Positions 1-9,723 are shown, counted from the first letter of the stretch. The stretch: DNA of 64,000 nt from CAVZCK01 sp963798805 (GCA_963798805.1 CAWCVC010000014.1:124001-188000); one strand, 5' to 3'. The notes: generated from the letters alone by a model not told the origin. A program made the numbers and translations.

Positions 1-3000
1 GAAGAACTGCTTCACGGCCGGCGCTATCAGGTCAAGATCCGCGAAGGGCTGCCCTCGGCCGTTGAAGAAAACCTGCCGAAGTCGATCGATCTGACAGTCT
101 ATGTCCGCGACCGCAAGCCGTCCGTGCGCTTCGCCAATCAGAATTACGTGCTGCCGCGTTCCGGCCAGCAGGGCATCCCGGTCGTTGCGGTCAACACCAA
201 GTCGATCAAGATCAAGATCTATCAGGTCGGCGACCGCCGTCTGACCAGCGAGGTGCTCGACGGCTCGTTCGGCCAGCAGCTCGACAGCTACCAGGCGGAT
301 GAGATCGAAAAGAGCAAGGGGCAGTTGCTGTGGACCGGGGAGATGCCGGTCAAGACCACGCTCAACGAAGAGACCACTATCGCCTTCCCGATCGACGAGC
401 TGCTGCCCAACCTGAAGCCCGGCCTCTATATCATGACCGGCCAGCCGGATGACGGCACCGGCAAGGGCGGCAATGACGATTACGGCTATCGCGCCACCCA
501 GTGGTTCGTCGTCTCCGATCTCGGCCTGACCGCGATGAACGGCGCCGACGGTGTCCACGCCTTCATCCGCTCGCTTGCCGACGCCAAGGCGAAGAGCGGC
601 ATCGAAGTGCGCCTTCTGGCGCGTAACAACGATGTTCTCGGCACGGCCAAGTCCGATAGCAACGGTTATGTGCATTTCGACGCCGGTCTGACGCGCGGGA
701 CGGGCGGCCTTGCGCCTGCGATCCTGGTCGCACGCGAGGACAACGGCGATTACGGATTTCTCGATCTCACGAAAGCGGCTTTCGACCTCTCCGACCGGGG
801 CGTCGGCGGGCGGCAGACGCCCGGTCCGCTCGATGCGATGATCTTCGCCGAGCGCGGCGTCTATCGGCCGGGCGAGAAGGTCTATCTCACCGCGCTGCTG
901 CGCGATGCGGCAGGCAAGGCTGTGCACGGCGTTCCGCTGACGCTGAAGATTTTCCGGCCGGATAATGTCGAGTTCAGCCGCGAGCTTCTGCGGGACGAAG
1001 GCGATGGTGGCCGCAGCCTGACGCTGACGATCCCGGCGACGGCGATGACCGGAACCTGGCGGGTCAGCCTCCATGCCGACCCGAAAGGCCCCTCGATAGG
1101 CGATACCGCGTTCCTCGTCGAAGACTACACGCCGGAGCGTCTGGAGATGACGCTGACGCCGGAGAAGACGGTGATTTCGCCTGATGCCGGCATGAAAGTG
1201 AAGGTCGAGGGCCGCTATCTTTACGGCGCGCCGGCTTCCGATCTTGCGCTCGAAGGCGAGGTGAATGTTTCCGCGCGCGGCAAGGGGCCGGAAGGCTATG
1301 CCGATTACGATTTCGGCCTCGAGGACGAGACCTTCGCTCCGCTGCGTCAGCCGCTCGAAAACCTGCCATCGACGGACAGCAAAGGCATTGCGACGATCCA
1401 GGCGGAGCTGCCGCCCCTGACCCAGACGACCAAACCGCTCAAGGCCGAGTTGGTTGTTAGAATGCGGGAGCCAAGCGGCCGAGTGCTCCCCGAGACGAAG
1501 GATTTCGACGTCCGCCCGGCAAAGCCCTTCATCGGCATCAAGCCCGCATTCAAGGGCAATCATGCCGGCGATGCCGGCTCGCACAGCTTCGAGATCGTCG
1601 TGCTCGATCGCGACGGCAAGCCGACCGCAATGAAAGGCCTGAACTGGGAGCTGTCCCGGATCGAATCGCGCTTCCAATGGTACAACCGCGATGGCCGCTG
1701 GGAATATGAGACGGTAAACTATGTCCGCAAGGTCTCGAACGGCACGGTGGATGTCGAGGCCGGGCAGCCCGCCCATGTCGACGTGGCAACGGAGTACGGT
1801 CGCTATCGCCTCGAAGTAACGGCGCCCGGTTTGCAGGCGCTGCCGGCGAGCGTCACCTTTTATTCCGGCTGGTACGTCTCCGAGACCAGCGAAACGCCGG
1901 ACATTCTCGACATCGCGCTCGATAAGCGGTCATACAGGCCGGGCGACCAGGTCCAGGTGAAGATCTCGCCGCGCATGGCTGGCGACGCCATTGTGTCGAT
2001 CGTCAGCGACAAGCTGCTGGCGACGCAGACCGTCGCCGTTCCGGAAAGCGGGACGACGGTCTCCTTCAAGATCGGCAATGATTGGGGCCCTGGCGCCTAT
2101 GTCATGGCCGAACTGTACCGCCCGATGGACGCCAAGGCCAAACGCATGCCCGGCCGCGCGATTGGCGTCAAATGGCTTGGCTTCGATGCGGCCGATCGCA
2201 CAATCGGTGTGGCGCTCGACCTGCCGGAGAAGTCGCGCCCGAACCAGCGCCTCACCATTCCGCTGACGCTGACCGGGCTCGCAAGCGGCGAGAAGGCGCA
2301 TGTGGCTGTTGCCGCGGTCGACGTTGGCATTCTCCATCTCACAGATTATAAAGCGCCGCAGCCTGATCAATTCTATTTCGGCCAGCGGCGCCTCGGCACC
2401 GAGATCCGCGATCTCTATGGCAAGCTGATCGACGGCATGCAGGGCGTCCGCGGAACGATCCGCTCCGGCGGCGACGGCGCGCCTTCAGGCATGAGCATGC
2501 AGGGCCGCCCGCTCAACGCCGAGCCGGTGGCCTTCTATTCCGGCACCGTCGAAGTCGGCAATGATGGCAAGGCCGAGGTATCGTTCGACATTCCGGCCTT
2601 CGACGGCACGCTGCGCGTCATGGCGGTTGCCTGGAGCGGCTCGGAGCTTGGCCATGCGACGAAGGACATCATCATCCGCGATCCGGTCGTGGTGCAGGGC
2701 ACGCCGCCGAAATTCCTGATCGTGGGCGACAAGTCGGAGCTGCATCTCAGCATCCAGAATGTCGAAGGCTCTGAGGGTGAGTTCGTGCTGTCGTCGAGCG
2801 CAGACGGCGGCGCCTCGCTCGCCGATGCCGCTGCGGAGCAGCGCTTCAGCTTGAAGAAGGGCGAGCGCAGGAATATCGAGCTGGCGCTGTCGGGCGATAA
2901 GCTCGGCAAGGCGTCGGTTTCGGTGAGCCTGACCACGCCGGATGGTACGACGATCGACCGTGGCTATGCTTTCCAGGTCGAACCGGGCGCGCCGAATATT

Positions 3001-4533
3001 ACTAGACGCACCGTGCAGACCCTCGCTGCCAAGGGCGGTTCGCTGCGGCTGACGCCGGATCTGCTCGCCGATTTGATCCCGGATACGGCGCGCGTCACTG
3101 TGAATGTCGGGCGTGAGGCCGCGCTCGATGTGCCCGGCCTGCTCATGGCGCTCGATCGCTATCCGCTCGGCTGCGCCGAGCAGACTGTCAGCCGCGCAAT
3201 GCCGCTGCTCTATCTCAACGAGGTGGCTGACGCGGAAGGACTCTCGGGCGAGAACGGCGCCAAGGAGCGCATACAGAAGGCGATCGATCGGCTGGCGCTC
3301 CTACAGGATTCAAGCGGGGCGTTCGGCCTGTGGTCCGCCAGCGGCACCGATCTGTGGCTGACGGCCTACGTCACGGACTTTCTCACGCGGGCTCAGGAGA
3401 AGGGCTACCGCATCCGCTCGACCATGCTGGAAAGCGCGCTCGACCGGCTGAAAAACTCGGTCAATTACGCGGCGGAGTTCAAGAAGGGTGGCGAGGAGCT
3501 GGCCTATGCGCTCTATGTTCTGGCACGCTCCGGCCGGGCGGTCGTGGGCGATCTGCGCTACTACGTCGACGAGAAGCTTGCCAATTTTGAGACGCCTCTT
3601 GCCCAGGCTCAGCTTGGGGCGGCACTTGCGATGTATGGCGACAAGGAACGTGCGGAACGTGCGTTCAGCGTGGCGTTGGAAAACATAAAGCCCGAACCGA
3701 CACCGGAGATGCTCTCCCGGCGCACGGATTTCGGCACGGCTCTGCGTGATGGCGCGGCCATGCTGACGCTGATTTCCGAGAGCAATGTGCTGCCTCGGCG
3801 CGTGCCCGGCATCCTGCAGGATGTCTCACGACGGCGCGCCGCGAGTGGCATGACGAGCACTCAGGAAAATGCCTGGCTCCTGCTCGCGGCGAAATCGCTC
3901 ATCGACCAGAGCCGAGGTTTGACGCTCGAAGTCGATGGCAAGCCGGAGAACGGCCCTGTGCAGCGCGTGCTGAGCGCTTCGGATCTGACCCGCGCTCCGC
4001 TGGTGGTCAAGAATATCGCCGACCAGCCGGTTAGCGCGTCGGTGATCGTCAATGGCGCTTCGGTGACGCCTGAACCCGCGGCATCGTCCGGCTTCACCAT
4101 CGAGCGGCGCGTCTATACGCCGGATGGCAAAGAGGTGCAGTTCGACAAAGTGAAGCAGAACGACCGTTTTGTCGTTGTGCTGAAAGTCAGTGAGACGCAA
4201 GCCAAGCTGGGCCATATCGTCGTCGAGGACCGGCTGCCGGCGGGTTTCGAGATCGAAAATCCGCAGCTCGTCAAAGGCAGCGACCTGAAGGCTTTCGCTT
4301 GGCTCGGTGACAATACGAACCCCGAGCATACGGCGTTCCGTGATGACCGCTTTACGGCGGCATTCTCGGAAATCAACGCGAACGATCTGAAGCCGGCGTC
4401 CTACACGATGGCTTATGTGATGCGTGCGGTCGTGCCCGGCACCTACACCCATCCGGGCGCCTATGTGGAGGATATGTACCGGCCGGAGCGCTTTGCGCGG
4501 ACGGCGCCGGGCAAGATCGAGATCGGGCGCTAA
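1..4533 (+). CDS. Bacterial alpha-2-macroglobulin family protein (5' partial)
   Basis: This large periplasmic protein is of the bacterial alpha-2-macroglobulin (YfhM-like) type, thought to trap proteases that breach the outer membrane. The frame is open from base 1 with no stop, so the gene begins upstream; the GTG at 124 is only an internal codon. The visible part is about 1,510 residues. It holds repeated beta-sandwich (MG-type) domains, then the thioester motif Cys-Ala-Glu-Gln within GCAEQ at 3172-3183, followed by the alpha-helical thioester domain. The Gly/Ser/Met-rich stretch around 2440-2520 is a plausible bait region; that is inference. The intact CxEQ motif argues for a thioester-forming rather than a thioester-less paralogue. 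It lies 18 bp upstream of the penicillin-binding protein 1C gene, the classic partner that repairs peptidoglycan. Confidence 0.93.
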   Translation, partial: EELLHGRRYQVKIREGLPSAVEENLPKSIDLTVYVRDRKPSVRFANQNYVLPRSGQQGIPVVAVNTKSIKIKIYQVGDRRLTSEVLDGSFGQQLDSYQADEIEKSKGQLLWTGEMPVKTTLNEETTIAFPIDELLPNLKPGLYIMTGQPDDGTGKGGNDDYGYRATQWFVVSDLGLTAMNGADGVHAFIRSLADAKAKSGIEVRLLARNNDVLGTAKSDSNGYVHFDAGLTRGTGGLAPAILVAREDNGDYGFLDLTKAAFDLSDRGVGGRQTPGPLDAMIFAERGVYRPGEKVYLTALLRDAAGKAVHGVPLTLKIFRPDNVEFSRELLRDEGDGGRSLTLTIPATAMTGTWRVSLHADPKGPSIGDTAFLVEDYTPERLEMTLTPEKTVISPDAGMKVKVEGRYLYGAPASDLALEGEVNVSARGKGPEGYADYDFGLEDETFAPLRQPLENLPSTDSKGIATIQAELPPLTQTTKPLKAELVVRMREPSGRVLPETKDFDVRPAKPFIGIKPAFKGNHAGDAGSHSFEIVVLDRDGKPTAMKGLNWELSRIESRFQWYNRDGRWEYETVNYVRKVSNGTVDVEAGQPAHVDVATEYGRYRLEVTAPGLQALPASVTFYSGWYVSETSETPDILDIALDKRSYRPGDQVQVKISPRMAGDAIVSIVSDKLLATQTVAVPESGTTVSFKIGNDWGPGAYVMAELYRPMDAKAKRMPGRAIGVKWLGFDAADRTIGVALDLPEKSRPNQRLTIPLTLTGLASGEKAHVAVAAVDVGILHLTDYKAPQPDQFYFGQRRLGTEIRDLYGKLIDGMQGVRGTIRSGGDGAPSGMSMQGRPLNAEPVAFYSGTVEVGNDGKAEVSFDIPAFDGTLRVMAVAWSGSELGHATKDIIIRDPVVVQGTPPKFLIVGDKSELHLSIQNVEGSEGEFVLSSSADGGASLADAAAEQRFSLKKGERRNIELALSGDKLGKASVSVSLTTPDGTTIDRGYAFQVEPGAPNITRRTVQTLAAKGGSLRLTPDLLADLIPDTARVTVNVGREAALDVPGLLMALDRYPLGCAEQTVSRAMPLLYLNEVADAEGLSGENGAKERIQKAIDRLALLQDSSGAFGLWSASGTDLWLTAYVTDFLTRAQEKGYRIRSTMLESALDRLKNSVNYAAEFKKGGEELAYALYVLARSGRAVVGDLRYYVDEKLANFETPLAQAQLGAALAMYGDKERAERAFSVALENIKPEPTPEMLSRRTDFGTALRDGAAMLTLISESNVLPRRVPGILQDVSRRRAASGMTSTQENAWLLLAAKSLIDQSRGLTLEVDGKPENGPVQRVLSASDLTRAPLVVKNIADQPVSASVIVNGASVTPEPAASSGFTIERRVYTPDGKEVQFDKVKQNDRFVVVLKVSETQAKLGHIVVEDRLPAGFEIENPQLVKGSDLKAFAWLGDNTNPEHTAFRDDRFTAAFSEINANDLKPASYTMAYVMRAVVPGTYTHPGAYVEDMYRPERFARTAPGKIEIGR

Positions 4534-4551
4534 TCTGCAAGGCGCGGCGTC

Positions 4552-6669
4552 ATGCGTATGGTCCGCCGGATAATGGTCAAGGCAACGCGTCTCCGGCGCG
4601 TCCTTGGGATGCTTGCTGGCACTATCGGTGTACTGACCGTCTGCGTCATCGCCGGTTATCAGGCGGCTATCGCCTGGCTCGGCCCTCCGCCGCTCGCCGC
4701 GACGAAAGTCAGCTCAAAGCTGGTCGTCGACCGCCATGGCCAGCTCCTGCGGCCCTTCACGACGCCCGACGGGCTGTGGCGGCTTCCGGCCGCGGCCGAG
4801 GATGTCGACCCACGCTATTTAAAGCTGCTGCTCACCTATGAGGACAAGCGCTTCTATCACCATGACGGCGTCGATTTCCGGGCGGCCCTGCGCGCGATCT
4901 GGCAATTGGTCCGCCACCGCCATCCGGTCTCCGGCGCATCGACCCTGACCATGCAGACCGCGCGGCTCTTGGATGATCGTCCGACGCGGTCCTATCTTGC
5001 CAAGATCGGGCAGATTTTTCGGGCATGGCAACTAGAGGGAATGCTGTCCAAGCGCGAAATCCTTGAACTCTATATGCGGCTCGCGCCGTTCGGCGGCAAT
5101 ATCGAGGGTGTGCGGGCGGCATCGCTTGCTTATTTCGGCAAGGAGCCTCGCCATCTGACGATCGCCGAAGCGGCCCTGCTTGTGGCGCTGCCGCAATCGC
5201 CGGAACAGCGCCGTCCGGACCGCTACCCCGCCGATGCGCGGCAGGCGCGCAACCGCGTTATCGACCGCGCTTTGGCAGCCGGGGTGATCAGCCAGGCCGA
5301 AGCCGCATTCGCGAAGCACCAGCAGCTGCATGTCGCGCGATACAATTTTCCAGCCCTTGCCGCCCATCTCGCCGAGCGCGCCGCCGGGAGCACGAAGGAC
5401 GATGTGATCAAGCTGACCATCGACGCGCGGCTTCAGGCGGGCGTTGAAGCCGTGGTCGCCCGCCATGCCGCAGGCGTTGGGCCAAAGATTTCGGCAGCTG
5501 CCATGGTCATCGACCACCAGACCGGCGAGGTTCTCGCCGATGTCGGTTCAGCGAATTATTTCGATTTCGACCGCAACGGCCCGATCGATATGACCCAGGC
5601 CGTTCGTTCGCCCGGCTCCGCGCTAAAGCCCTTTATCTACGGCTTGGCTTTCGAGGCCGGTCTGGCTCATCCCGAGACGATGATTCAGGACCGTCCCGTC
5701 CGCTTCGGCCACTACGCGCCAGAAAATTTCGATAACAGCTATCGCGGCGCGGTGACGATCCGGCAGGCTTTGCAGCTGTCGCTCAACATCCCTGCCGTGA
5801 AAGTATTGGCGGCGGTTGGTCCGTCGCGGCTCGCAGCCCGCGTACGGCAGGCCGGTTTCGATATCGACGTGCCGCGCAATCTGGCGGTTGCGCTCGGCGG
5901 CGTCGGCCTGCGGCTCGACCAGCTCGCCGGGCTTTACACGGCGCTCGCCCGCGGCGGCGAGCCGATCACGCTGCATTACCTGCGGGACGGCGTGCCATTG
6001 CGCCCTGCCGCGCCGGAGCCGCTTCTGCGTCCGGCTGCAGCGTGGTACGTCATGGATATTTTGCGCGGGGCGCCGCCGCCAACTTACGCCAAAGGCGGGC
6101 AGATCGCCTTCAAGACGGGGACATCCTATGGCTATCGCGATGCCTGGGCCGCCGGCTTCGATGGCCGATATGTAGTGGCCGTCTGGCTGGGCCGGCCCAA
6201 TTCGACACCGACCCCCGGCTTGACCGGCCTGACCAAGGCCGCGCCAATGCTGTTCGATATTTTCGCCCAGATCAGCCCGGATCGTGTTCCGCTGCCGCCG
6301 CCCCCGCACGGTGTGATTACCGCGACCACGACGACATTGCCACCGCCGCTCGCCAATTTCCGCGAGCCGGACAGCGCGTCAGCGGCCACGGCTGAGGTCG
6401 CAAACGCCGATCCGCCGGTTCACATCGCCTTCCCCCCCGATCGCGCAGAGCTGGAGATGAGCCATGAGGCCAATGGCGACCGCATGCCGATTGCATTCAA
6501 GGCGGAAGGCGGGGTCCTGCCGCTGACCTGGCTGGTCAACGGCGCGCCGATCGCTACACCACCCTATCGCCGGGAGGCATTCTGGACGCCGGCCGGCGAG
6601 GGTTTTGTTCAGCTTTCGGTCATCGATGCCGAGGGCCGGGTCGATAGGGTCACGGTGAGGCTGCGCTGA
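4552..6669 (+). CDS. pbpC: Penicillin-binding protein 1C (bifunctional transglycosylase/transpeptidase)
   Basis: A 705-residue class A penicillin-binding protein of the PbpC type. An N-terminal membrane anchor (about residues 18-40) is followed by a GT51 transglycosylase domain with the EDKRFYHHDGVD motif (catalytic Glu) and GASTLTMQ. The transpeptidase domain has the SxxK nucleophile at Ser356 (SALK), an SLN motif, and KTGTS at Lys521. The C-terminal ~100 residues match the PbpC-specific BiPBP_C region. It would polymerise and cross-link peptidoglycan in the periplasm. It follows the alpha-2-macroglobulin gene by 18 bp, a conserved pairing, so the two are probably co-transcribed. ATG at 4552 is used; in-frame ATGs at 4558 and 4573 are alternatives because no strong Shine-Dalgarno singles one out. 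Confidence 0.95.
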   Translation: MRMVRRIMVKATRLRRVLGMLAGTIGVLTVCVIAGYQAAIAWLGPPPLAATKVSSKLVVDRHGQLLRPFTTPDGLWRLPAAAEDVDPRYLKLLLTYEDKRFYHHDGVDFRAALRAIWQLVRHRHPVSGASTLTMQTARLLDDRPTRSYLAKIGQIFRAWQLEGMLSKREILELYMRLAPFGGNIEGVRAASLAYFGKEPRHLTIAEAALLVALPQSPEQRRPDRYPADARQARNRVIDRALAAGVISQAEAAFAKHQQLHVARYNFPALAAHLAERAAGSTKDDVIKLTIDARLQAGVEAVVARHAAGVGPKISAAAMVIDHQTGEVLADVGSANYFDFDRNGPIDMTQAVRSPGSALKPFIYGLAFEAGLAHPETMIQDRPVRFGHYAPENFDNSYRGAVTIRQALQLSLNIPAVKVLAAVGPSRLAARVRQAGFDIDVPRNLAVALGGVGLRLDQLAGLYTALARGGEPITLHYLRDGVPLRPAAPEPLLRPAAAWYVMDILRGAPPPTYAKGGQIAFKTGTSYGYRDAWAAGFDGRYVVAVWLGRPNSTPTPGLTGLTKAAPMLFDIFAQISPDRVPLPPPPHGVITATTTTLPPPLANFREPDSASAATAEVANADPPVHIAFPPDRAELEMSHEANGDRMPIAFKAEGGVLPLTWLVNGAPIATPPYRREAFWTPAGEGFVQLSVIDAEGRVDRVTVRLR

Positions 6670-6923
6670 GCGAAGGCCGAGGCGGAGGGGATCCGCTCTC
6701 GGCTGGCGGCCCACCTCACCATTTCAGCTGCAAATGATTATCCATAGCTCGCCACGACTTTCGCAGAGGTCTCCCTGCTCGCCGGTAAATCTCAGGTTCA
6801 GGAAAAATATGGTGTCATGACCAGAATGGGGCCCGGCACTTCTCCGTTCGCAATTAAGAGCAGGTCGAAGACGCCGGTTTTAGGACCGATGCTGAAAACA
6901 AATCTGAGACGGGAGATAAGGTC

Positions 6924-7139
6924 ATGGCACAGACCGCAGATTTTTTTCAGATTCTGAGAAGCAATATCGACCTCCTGGACGAGGAAAAAAGCTCTGCCCG
7001 CATGCAGGATGTTTACGCGTTCTTTTCGGACACGCTCGTGGGGCACGATTTCGATAGAATTGGCGCGCTCGATATGGGCGGCGAAGAGGCCAGCCTTTAT
7101 CGCGATCTCGGCGCACTGCCGAAGGGGCGCGGGCAATAG
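6924..7139 (+). CDS. Small hypothetical protein (71 aa)
   Basis: This is the only plausible gene in the 560-bp gap between pbpC and nadA. An ATG at 6924 is preceded by a purine-rich GGGAGATAAGG stretch that could serve as ribosome-binding site. The predicted 71-residue soluble protein is acidic in its first half and has no signal peptide, membrane segment or motif that I recognise. A minus-strand reading frame of similar length covers the same bases, but it is rich in random-looking composition and lacks a comparable ribosome-binding site, so I prefer this strand. Function unknown; it could still be non-coding. Upstream, 6670-6923 holds only an imperfect GC-rich hairpin near 6676-6703 without a T-tract. 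Confidence 0.4.
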   Translation: MAQTADFFQILRSNIDLLDEEKSSARMQDVYAFFSDTLVGHDFDRIGALDMGGEEASLYRDLGALPKGRGQ

Positions 7140-7180
7140 CGCGCTCCAGTGCGCCTTCCGACACCGCGTCGGGGCAGTAA

Positions 7181-7214
7181 AATAAAAACCCGGCGCGAGA
7201 TGATCCGCCGGGTT
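7181..7214 (-). terminator. Rho-independent terminator of nadA
   Basis: An 8-bp perfect stem (AACCCGGC at 7187-7194 pairing with GCCGGGTT at 7207-7214) is followed, on the minus strand, by TTTTATTTTA. It lies 17 bp beyond the nadA stop codon. Confidence 0.85.
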
Positions 7215-7230
7215 CTCATCGATTTCCGAG

Positions 7231-8289
7231 TTAATTCGTCAGATTGATCATCCGCTCCACTGCCCGACGCGCGCGCTCCGCGACGACCGGATCGACGGTG
7301 ACCTCTTCCTCCATTGTCACCAGCGAATTGAGGATCTTCGGCAAGGTGATCCGCTTCATATGCGGGCAGAAATTACACGGCCGGATGAACTCGACGTCAG
7401 GCGTCTCGGCCTGAACATTGTGGCTCATGGAGCACTCGGTCACGAGCATCACTTTCAACGGCCGATTATTCCTCATCCAGCTGATCATTCCGCTGGTTGA
7501 GCCGGTATAATCCGCCTCGCCGATGACATCGGGAGCACATTCCGGGTGGGCGATGATCTTCAATCCGGGATTGGCATCGCGGAAGCTCCGCAGCTCTTCG
7601 CCGGTGAAACGCTCATGAACCTCGCAGTGGCCTTTCCACGTGATGATCTCTACATCGGTCTGCGTCGCCACGTATTTCGCCAGATATTCGTCCGGGATCA
7701 TGATCACCCGCGGCGCGCCGAGGCTCTCGACCACCTTCACAGCGTTGGACGATGTGCAGCAAATATCGCTCTCGGCCTTCACGTCGGCTGACGTGTTCAC
7801 ATAGGTGACGACCGGAACGCCGGGATAGGCCTCCCGCAGGGCGCGGACGTCCTCGCCCGTAATCGAGGCTGCAAGCGAACATCCCGCTCGGCTGTCCGGG
7901 ATCAGCACCGTCTTGTCCGGATTCAAGATTTTCGAGGTCTCCGCCATGAAGTGCACGCCGCATTGGACGATGACTTCGGCATCGGTCTTAGAGGCTTCCT
8001 TGGCGAGTTGCAGGGAGTCACCCACAAAATCGGCGACGCAGTGAAAAATCTCTGGCGTCATATAGTTGTGTGCCAGGATGACCGCATTCCGCTGCCGTTT
8101 CAACTCGTCGATGGCCTTGATGTAGGGCGCGAACGCCGGCCACTCCACCGGGGGCACGACCGACGAAACCCGCTGATAGAGACCAGCCGTCTCGCGAGCA
8201 ACATCCTTGGTGTATACGAGTTCCGGAACCGGCAGATGCTCCTTGGCCGTCTGCCTGCGCCCGTCCAGATTCAGGGTCACGGTTGCCAT
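7231..8289 (-). CDS. nadA: Quinolinate synthase A
   Basis: A [4Fe-4S] enzyme that condenses iminoaspartate with dihydroxyacetone phosphate to give quinolinate, the de novo precursor of NAD. The 352-residue length and the motifs [28 protein letters not shown] and [11 protein letters not shown] are diagnostic; Cys110, Cys251 and a Cys in the CNFC segment are the likely cluster ligands. The partners nadB and nadC are not adjacent, so the gene appears to be monocistronic, with its own terminator downstream. A perfect inverted repeat 37-57 bp upstream of the start codon suggests repression of NAD synthesis at this promoter. Confidence 0.96.
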   Translation of the reverse strand: MATVTLNLDGRRQTAKEHLPVPELVYTKDVARETAGLYQRVSSVVPPVEWPAFAPYIKAIDELKRQRNAVILAHNYMTPEIFHCVADFVGDSLQLAKEASKTDAEVIVQCGVHFMAETSKILNPDKTVLIPDSRAGCSLAASITGEDVRALREAYPGVPVVTYVNTSADVKAESDICCTSSNAVKVVESLGAPRVIMIPDEYLAKYVATQTDVEIITWKGHCEVHERFTGEELRSFRDANPGLKIIAHPECAPDVIGEADYTGSTSGMISWMRNNRPLKVMLVTECSMSHNVQAETPDVEFIRPCNFCPHMKRITLPKILNSLVTMEEEVTVDPVVAERARRAVERMINLTN

Positions 8290-8325
8290 CTCCTCCTCCA
8301 GTGCCTCGGATGAGCTTCGAGGCCG

Positions 8326-8346
8326 ATATGCTCACATTGAGCATAT
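8326..8346 (-). promoter_or_regulatory. Perfect inverted repeat upstream of nadA (candidate operator)
   Basis: ATATGCTCA-CAT-TGAGCATAT is a perfect 9-bp inverted repeat with a 3-bp centre, located 37-57 bp upstream of the nadA start. It has the size and symmetry of a dimeric repressor site. Candidate regulators are an NAD-responsive repressor (NadQ or NrtR type) or the MarR protein encoded next door; the sequence alone does not decide. Confidence 0.65.
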
Positions 8347-8370
8347 TCAGACGCGCAATTGCCCGCTGAT

Positions 8371-8388
8371 ATACTCAATCTGACCATA
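8371..8388 (-). promoter_or_regulatory. Second, degenerate copy of the nadA operator
   Basis: ATACTCA-ATC-TGACCATA resembles the perfect repeat at 8326-8346 (ATGCTCA-CAT-TGAGCAT). Its centre is 43 bp away, about four helical turns, so two bound dimers could lie on the same DNA face. Confidence 0.4.
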
Positions 8389-8444
8389 AGATAGGACAAA
8401 GGCGGCTGAATTACCAGCCCTTCAGCCATGCCGCAGGCGCAATT

Positions 8445-8978
8445 CTATTTTGCCAACTCGTTCCGCTTCGACAGGGTCTCGACCATCTGCGACAGGACGG
8501 ACAGGAACATATCGCGGTGTTCCTTGGGGATCGCAGCCAGCATCTGCCGGTCTGCCTCCTCGGCATGCGGACGCATTTTCTTCAGCGTGTTGGTGCCTTT
8601 GCGCGTCAGCTTGACGGCATAGGCCCGAGCATCCTCGGCCGTGCGCTCGCGCTGAACGAGTCCCTTGTCGAGCATCCTGCGGACGATGTCCGCCAATGTC
8701 GATCTGTCGATTCCCGTCTTGTCGACGAGGCCCGTCTGACTGATGCCGGGGTTCTGCTCGATCGCTTCCAGAATCGCAAATTGACGCGGCGTAATCATGC
8801 CGGTCGGAGCGATGCGGGTAAAGATGTCGCCCGCGCACTGCTCGGCGCGGTGAACGAGGTGTGTGACCGAGCCCTCGAAAGCGGGCAGCGCCGCTTTCTT
8901 TTGGGTGGCCGGCGATTTCTTTGCGCTGGCTCGCTTCTCAGGGGCCCTGTTCGCCGGTTTCGTCTTGCGTGTACTCAT
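8445..8978 (-). CDS. MarR family transcriptional regulator
   Basis: A 177-residue winged-helix regulator. After a Lys/Ala-rich basic N-terminal extension of about 30 residues comes the MarR core: ITPRQFAILEAI, the recognition helix region GLVDKTGIDRSTLADIVRRMLDKGLVQR, and the wing with RTAEDARAYAVKLT. Such proteins bind short palindromes as dimers and usually release DNA on binding small phenolic ligands. It is transcribed toward nadA but is separated from it by 155 bp carrying the nadA operator, so it is probably a separate unit. A 9-bp inverted repeat 37-59 bp upstream may be its own operator. The target genes and ligand cannot be read from the sequence. Confidence 0.9.
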   Translation of the reverse strand: MSTRKTKPANRAPEKRASAKKSPATQKKAALPAFEGSVTHLVHRAEQCAGDIFTRIAPTGMITPRQFAILEAIEQNPGISQTGLVDKTGIDRSTLADIVRRMLDKGLVQRERTAEDARAYAVKLTRKGTNTLKKMRPHAEEADRQMLAAIPKEHRDMFLSVLSQMVETLSKRNELAK

Positions 8979-9014
8979 AGGATCGACAGGAGCTGTTTCC
9001 GTTGCTGTGGTCTC

Positions 9015-9037
9015 ACGACGACCTCCGTGGTCGTCGT
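9015..9037 (-). promoter_or_regulatory. Inverted repeat upstream of the marR-type gene
   Basis: ACGACGACC and GGTCGTCGT form a perfect 9-bp inverted repeat around TCCGT, 37-59 bp before the MarR start codon. It is a candidate autoregulatory operator, or a hairpin in the leader. Confidence 0.4.
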
Positions 9038-9138
9038 AGCTAACCTACGCCGAAACATGATGGCAAGCATAGGGCTGCGCGGACATGATTGAGCGTAGGC
9101 TTTCAATCTAGCGGAAAACCTCTAGCAATTCCTGAGCG

Positions 9139-9699
9139 TTAGCGCGAGTGTGCGTCGGCCGTATCTTCAGATATCTGATATTTTTGCAACAGTCCGATCT
9201 GAGCCATCATAAAAACGATCGTGATCGGCATGATGGCGAAGGTTTTGAATGCCACCCAGCTGTCGGTCGAGAAGTTGCGCCAGACGATTTCATTGAGGAT
9301 TGCGAGGACCACGAAGAAACAGGTCCAGCGGAGAGTTAGTATGCGCCAGCCCTCATCCCGGAGTTGGATGACATCGCCAAGCAGGATCTTCATCAGTGGA
9401 CGCCCGAAGAAAAGTCCGCCGCCGAGCGCACCCGCGAACAGCGCATTCACGATGGTCGGCTTCATTTTGATGAAGACATCATTGTGCAGATAAAGCGTCA
9501 GTGCGCCGAAGATCAGCACGAACACGCCAGTCACCAGCGGCATGATCGGCACCTTTTTCAGGGTCAGTCTGCTGGCGATGAGAGCGAGCACCGTGGCGAC
9601 CATGAAAGACGCCGTGGCGACAAAGATGTCATAGCGGTTGTTGGCAAGAAAGAACACGACGAGAGGGCCGAGTTCGAAAACGAGCTTCAATAGCGGCAT
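9139..9699 (-). CDS. Septation protein A family membrane protein (YciB/IspZ), copy 1
   Basis: A 186-residue inner-membrane protein of the YciB/IspZ (intracellular septation protein A) family, with five to six predicted membrane helices and the family signatures [26 protein letters not shown] and [11 protein letters not shown]. Family members affect cell division and envelope integrity through contacts with the elongation and division machineries. This copy is the second of two tandem paralogues; it lies 24 bp downstream of the other and shares its topology but only part of its sequence. ATG start. Probably co-transcribed from ftsY. Confidence 0.88.
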   Translation of the reverse strand: MPLLKLVFELGPLVVFFLANNRYDIFVATASFMVATVLALIASRLTLKKVPIMPLVTGVFVLIFGALTLYLHNDVFIKMKPTIVNALFAGALGGGLFFGRPLMKILLGDVIQLRDEGWRILTLRWTCFFVVLAILNEIVWRNFSTDSWVAFKTFAIMPITIVFMMAQIGLLQKYQISEDTADAHSR

Positions 9700-9723
9700 T
9701 GCGGTCTCTCTTGCATCTCCTCG

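Noticed and set aside
6676..6703. Hairpin after pbpC as a terminator
   Set aside because: The stem is imperfect (bulged) and no T-tract follows on the plus strand.
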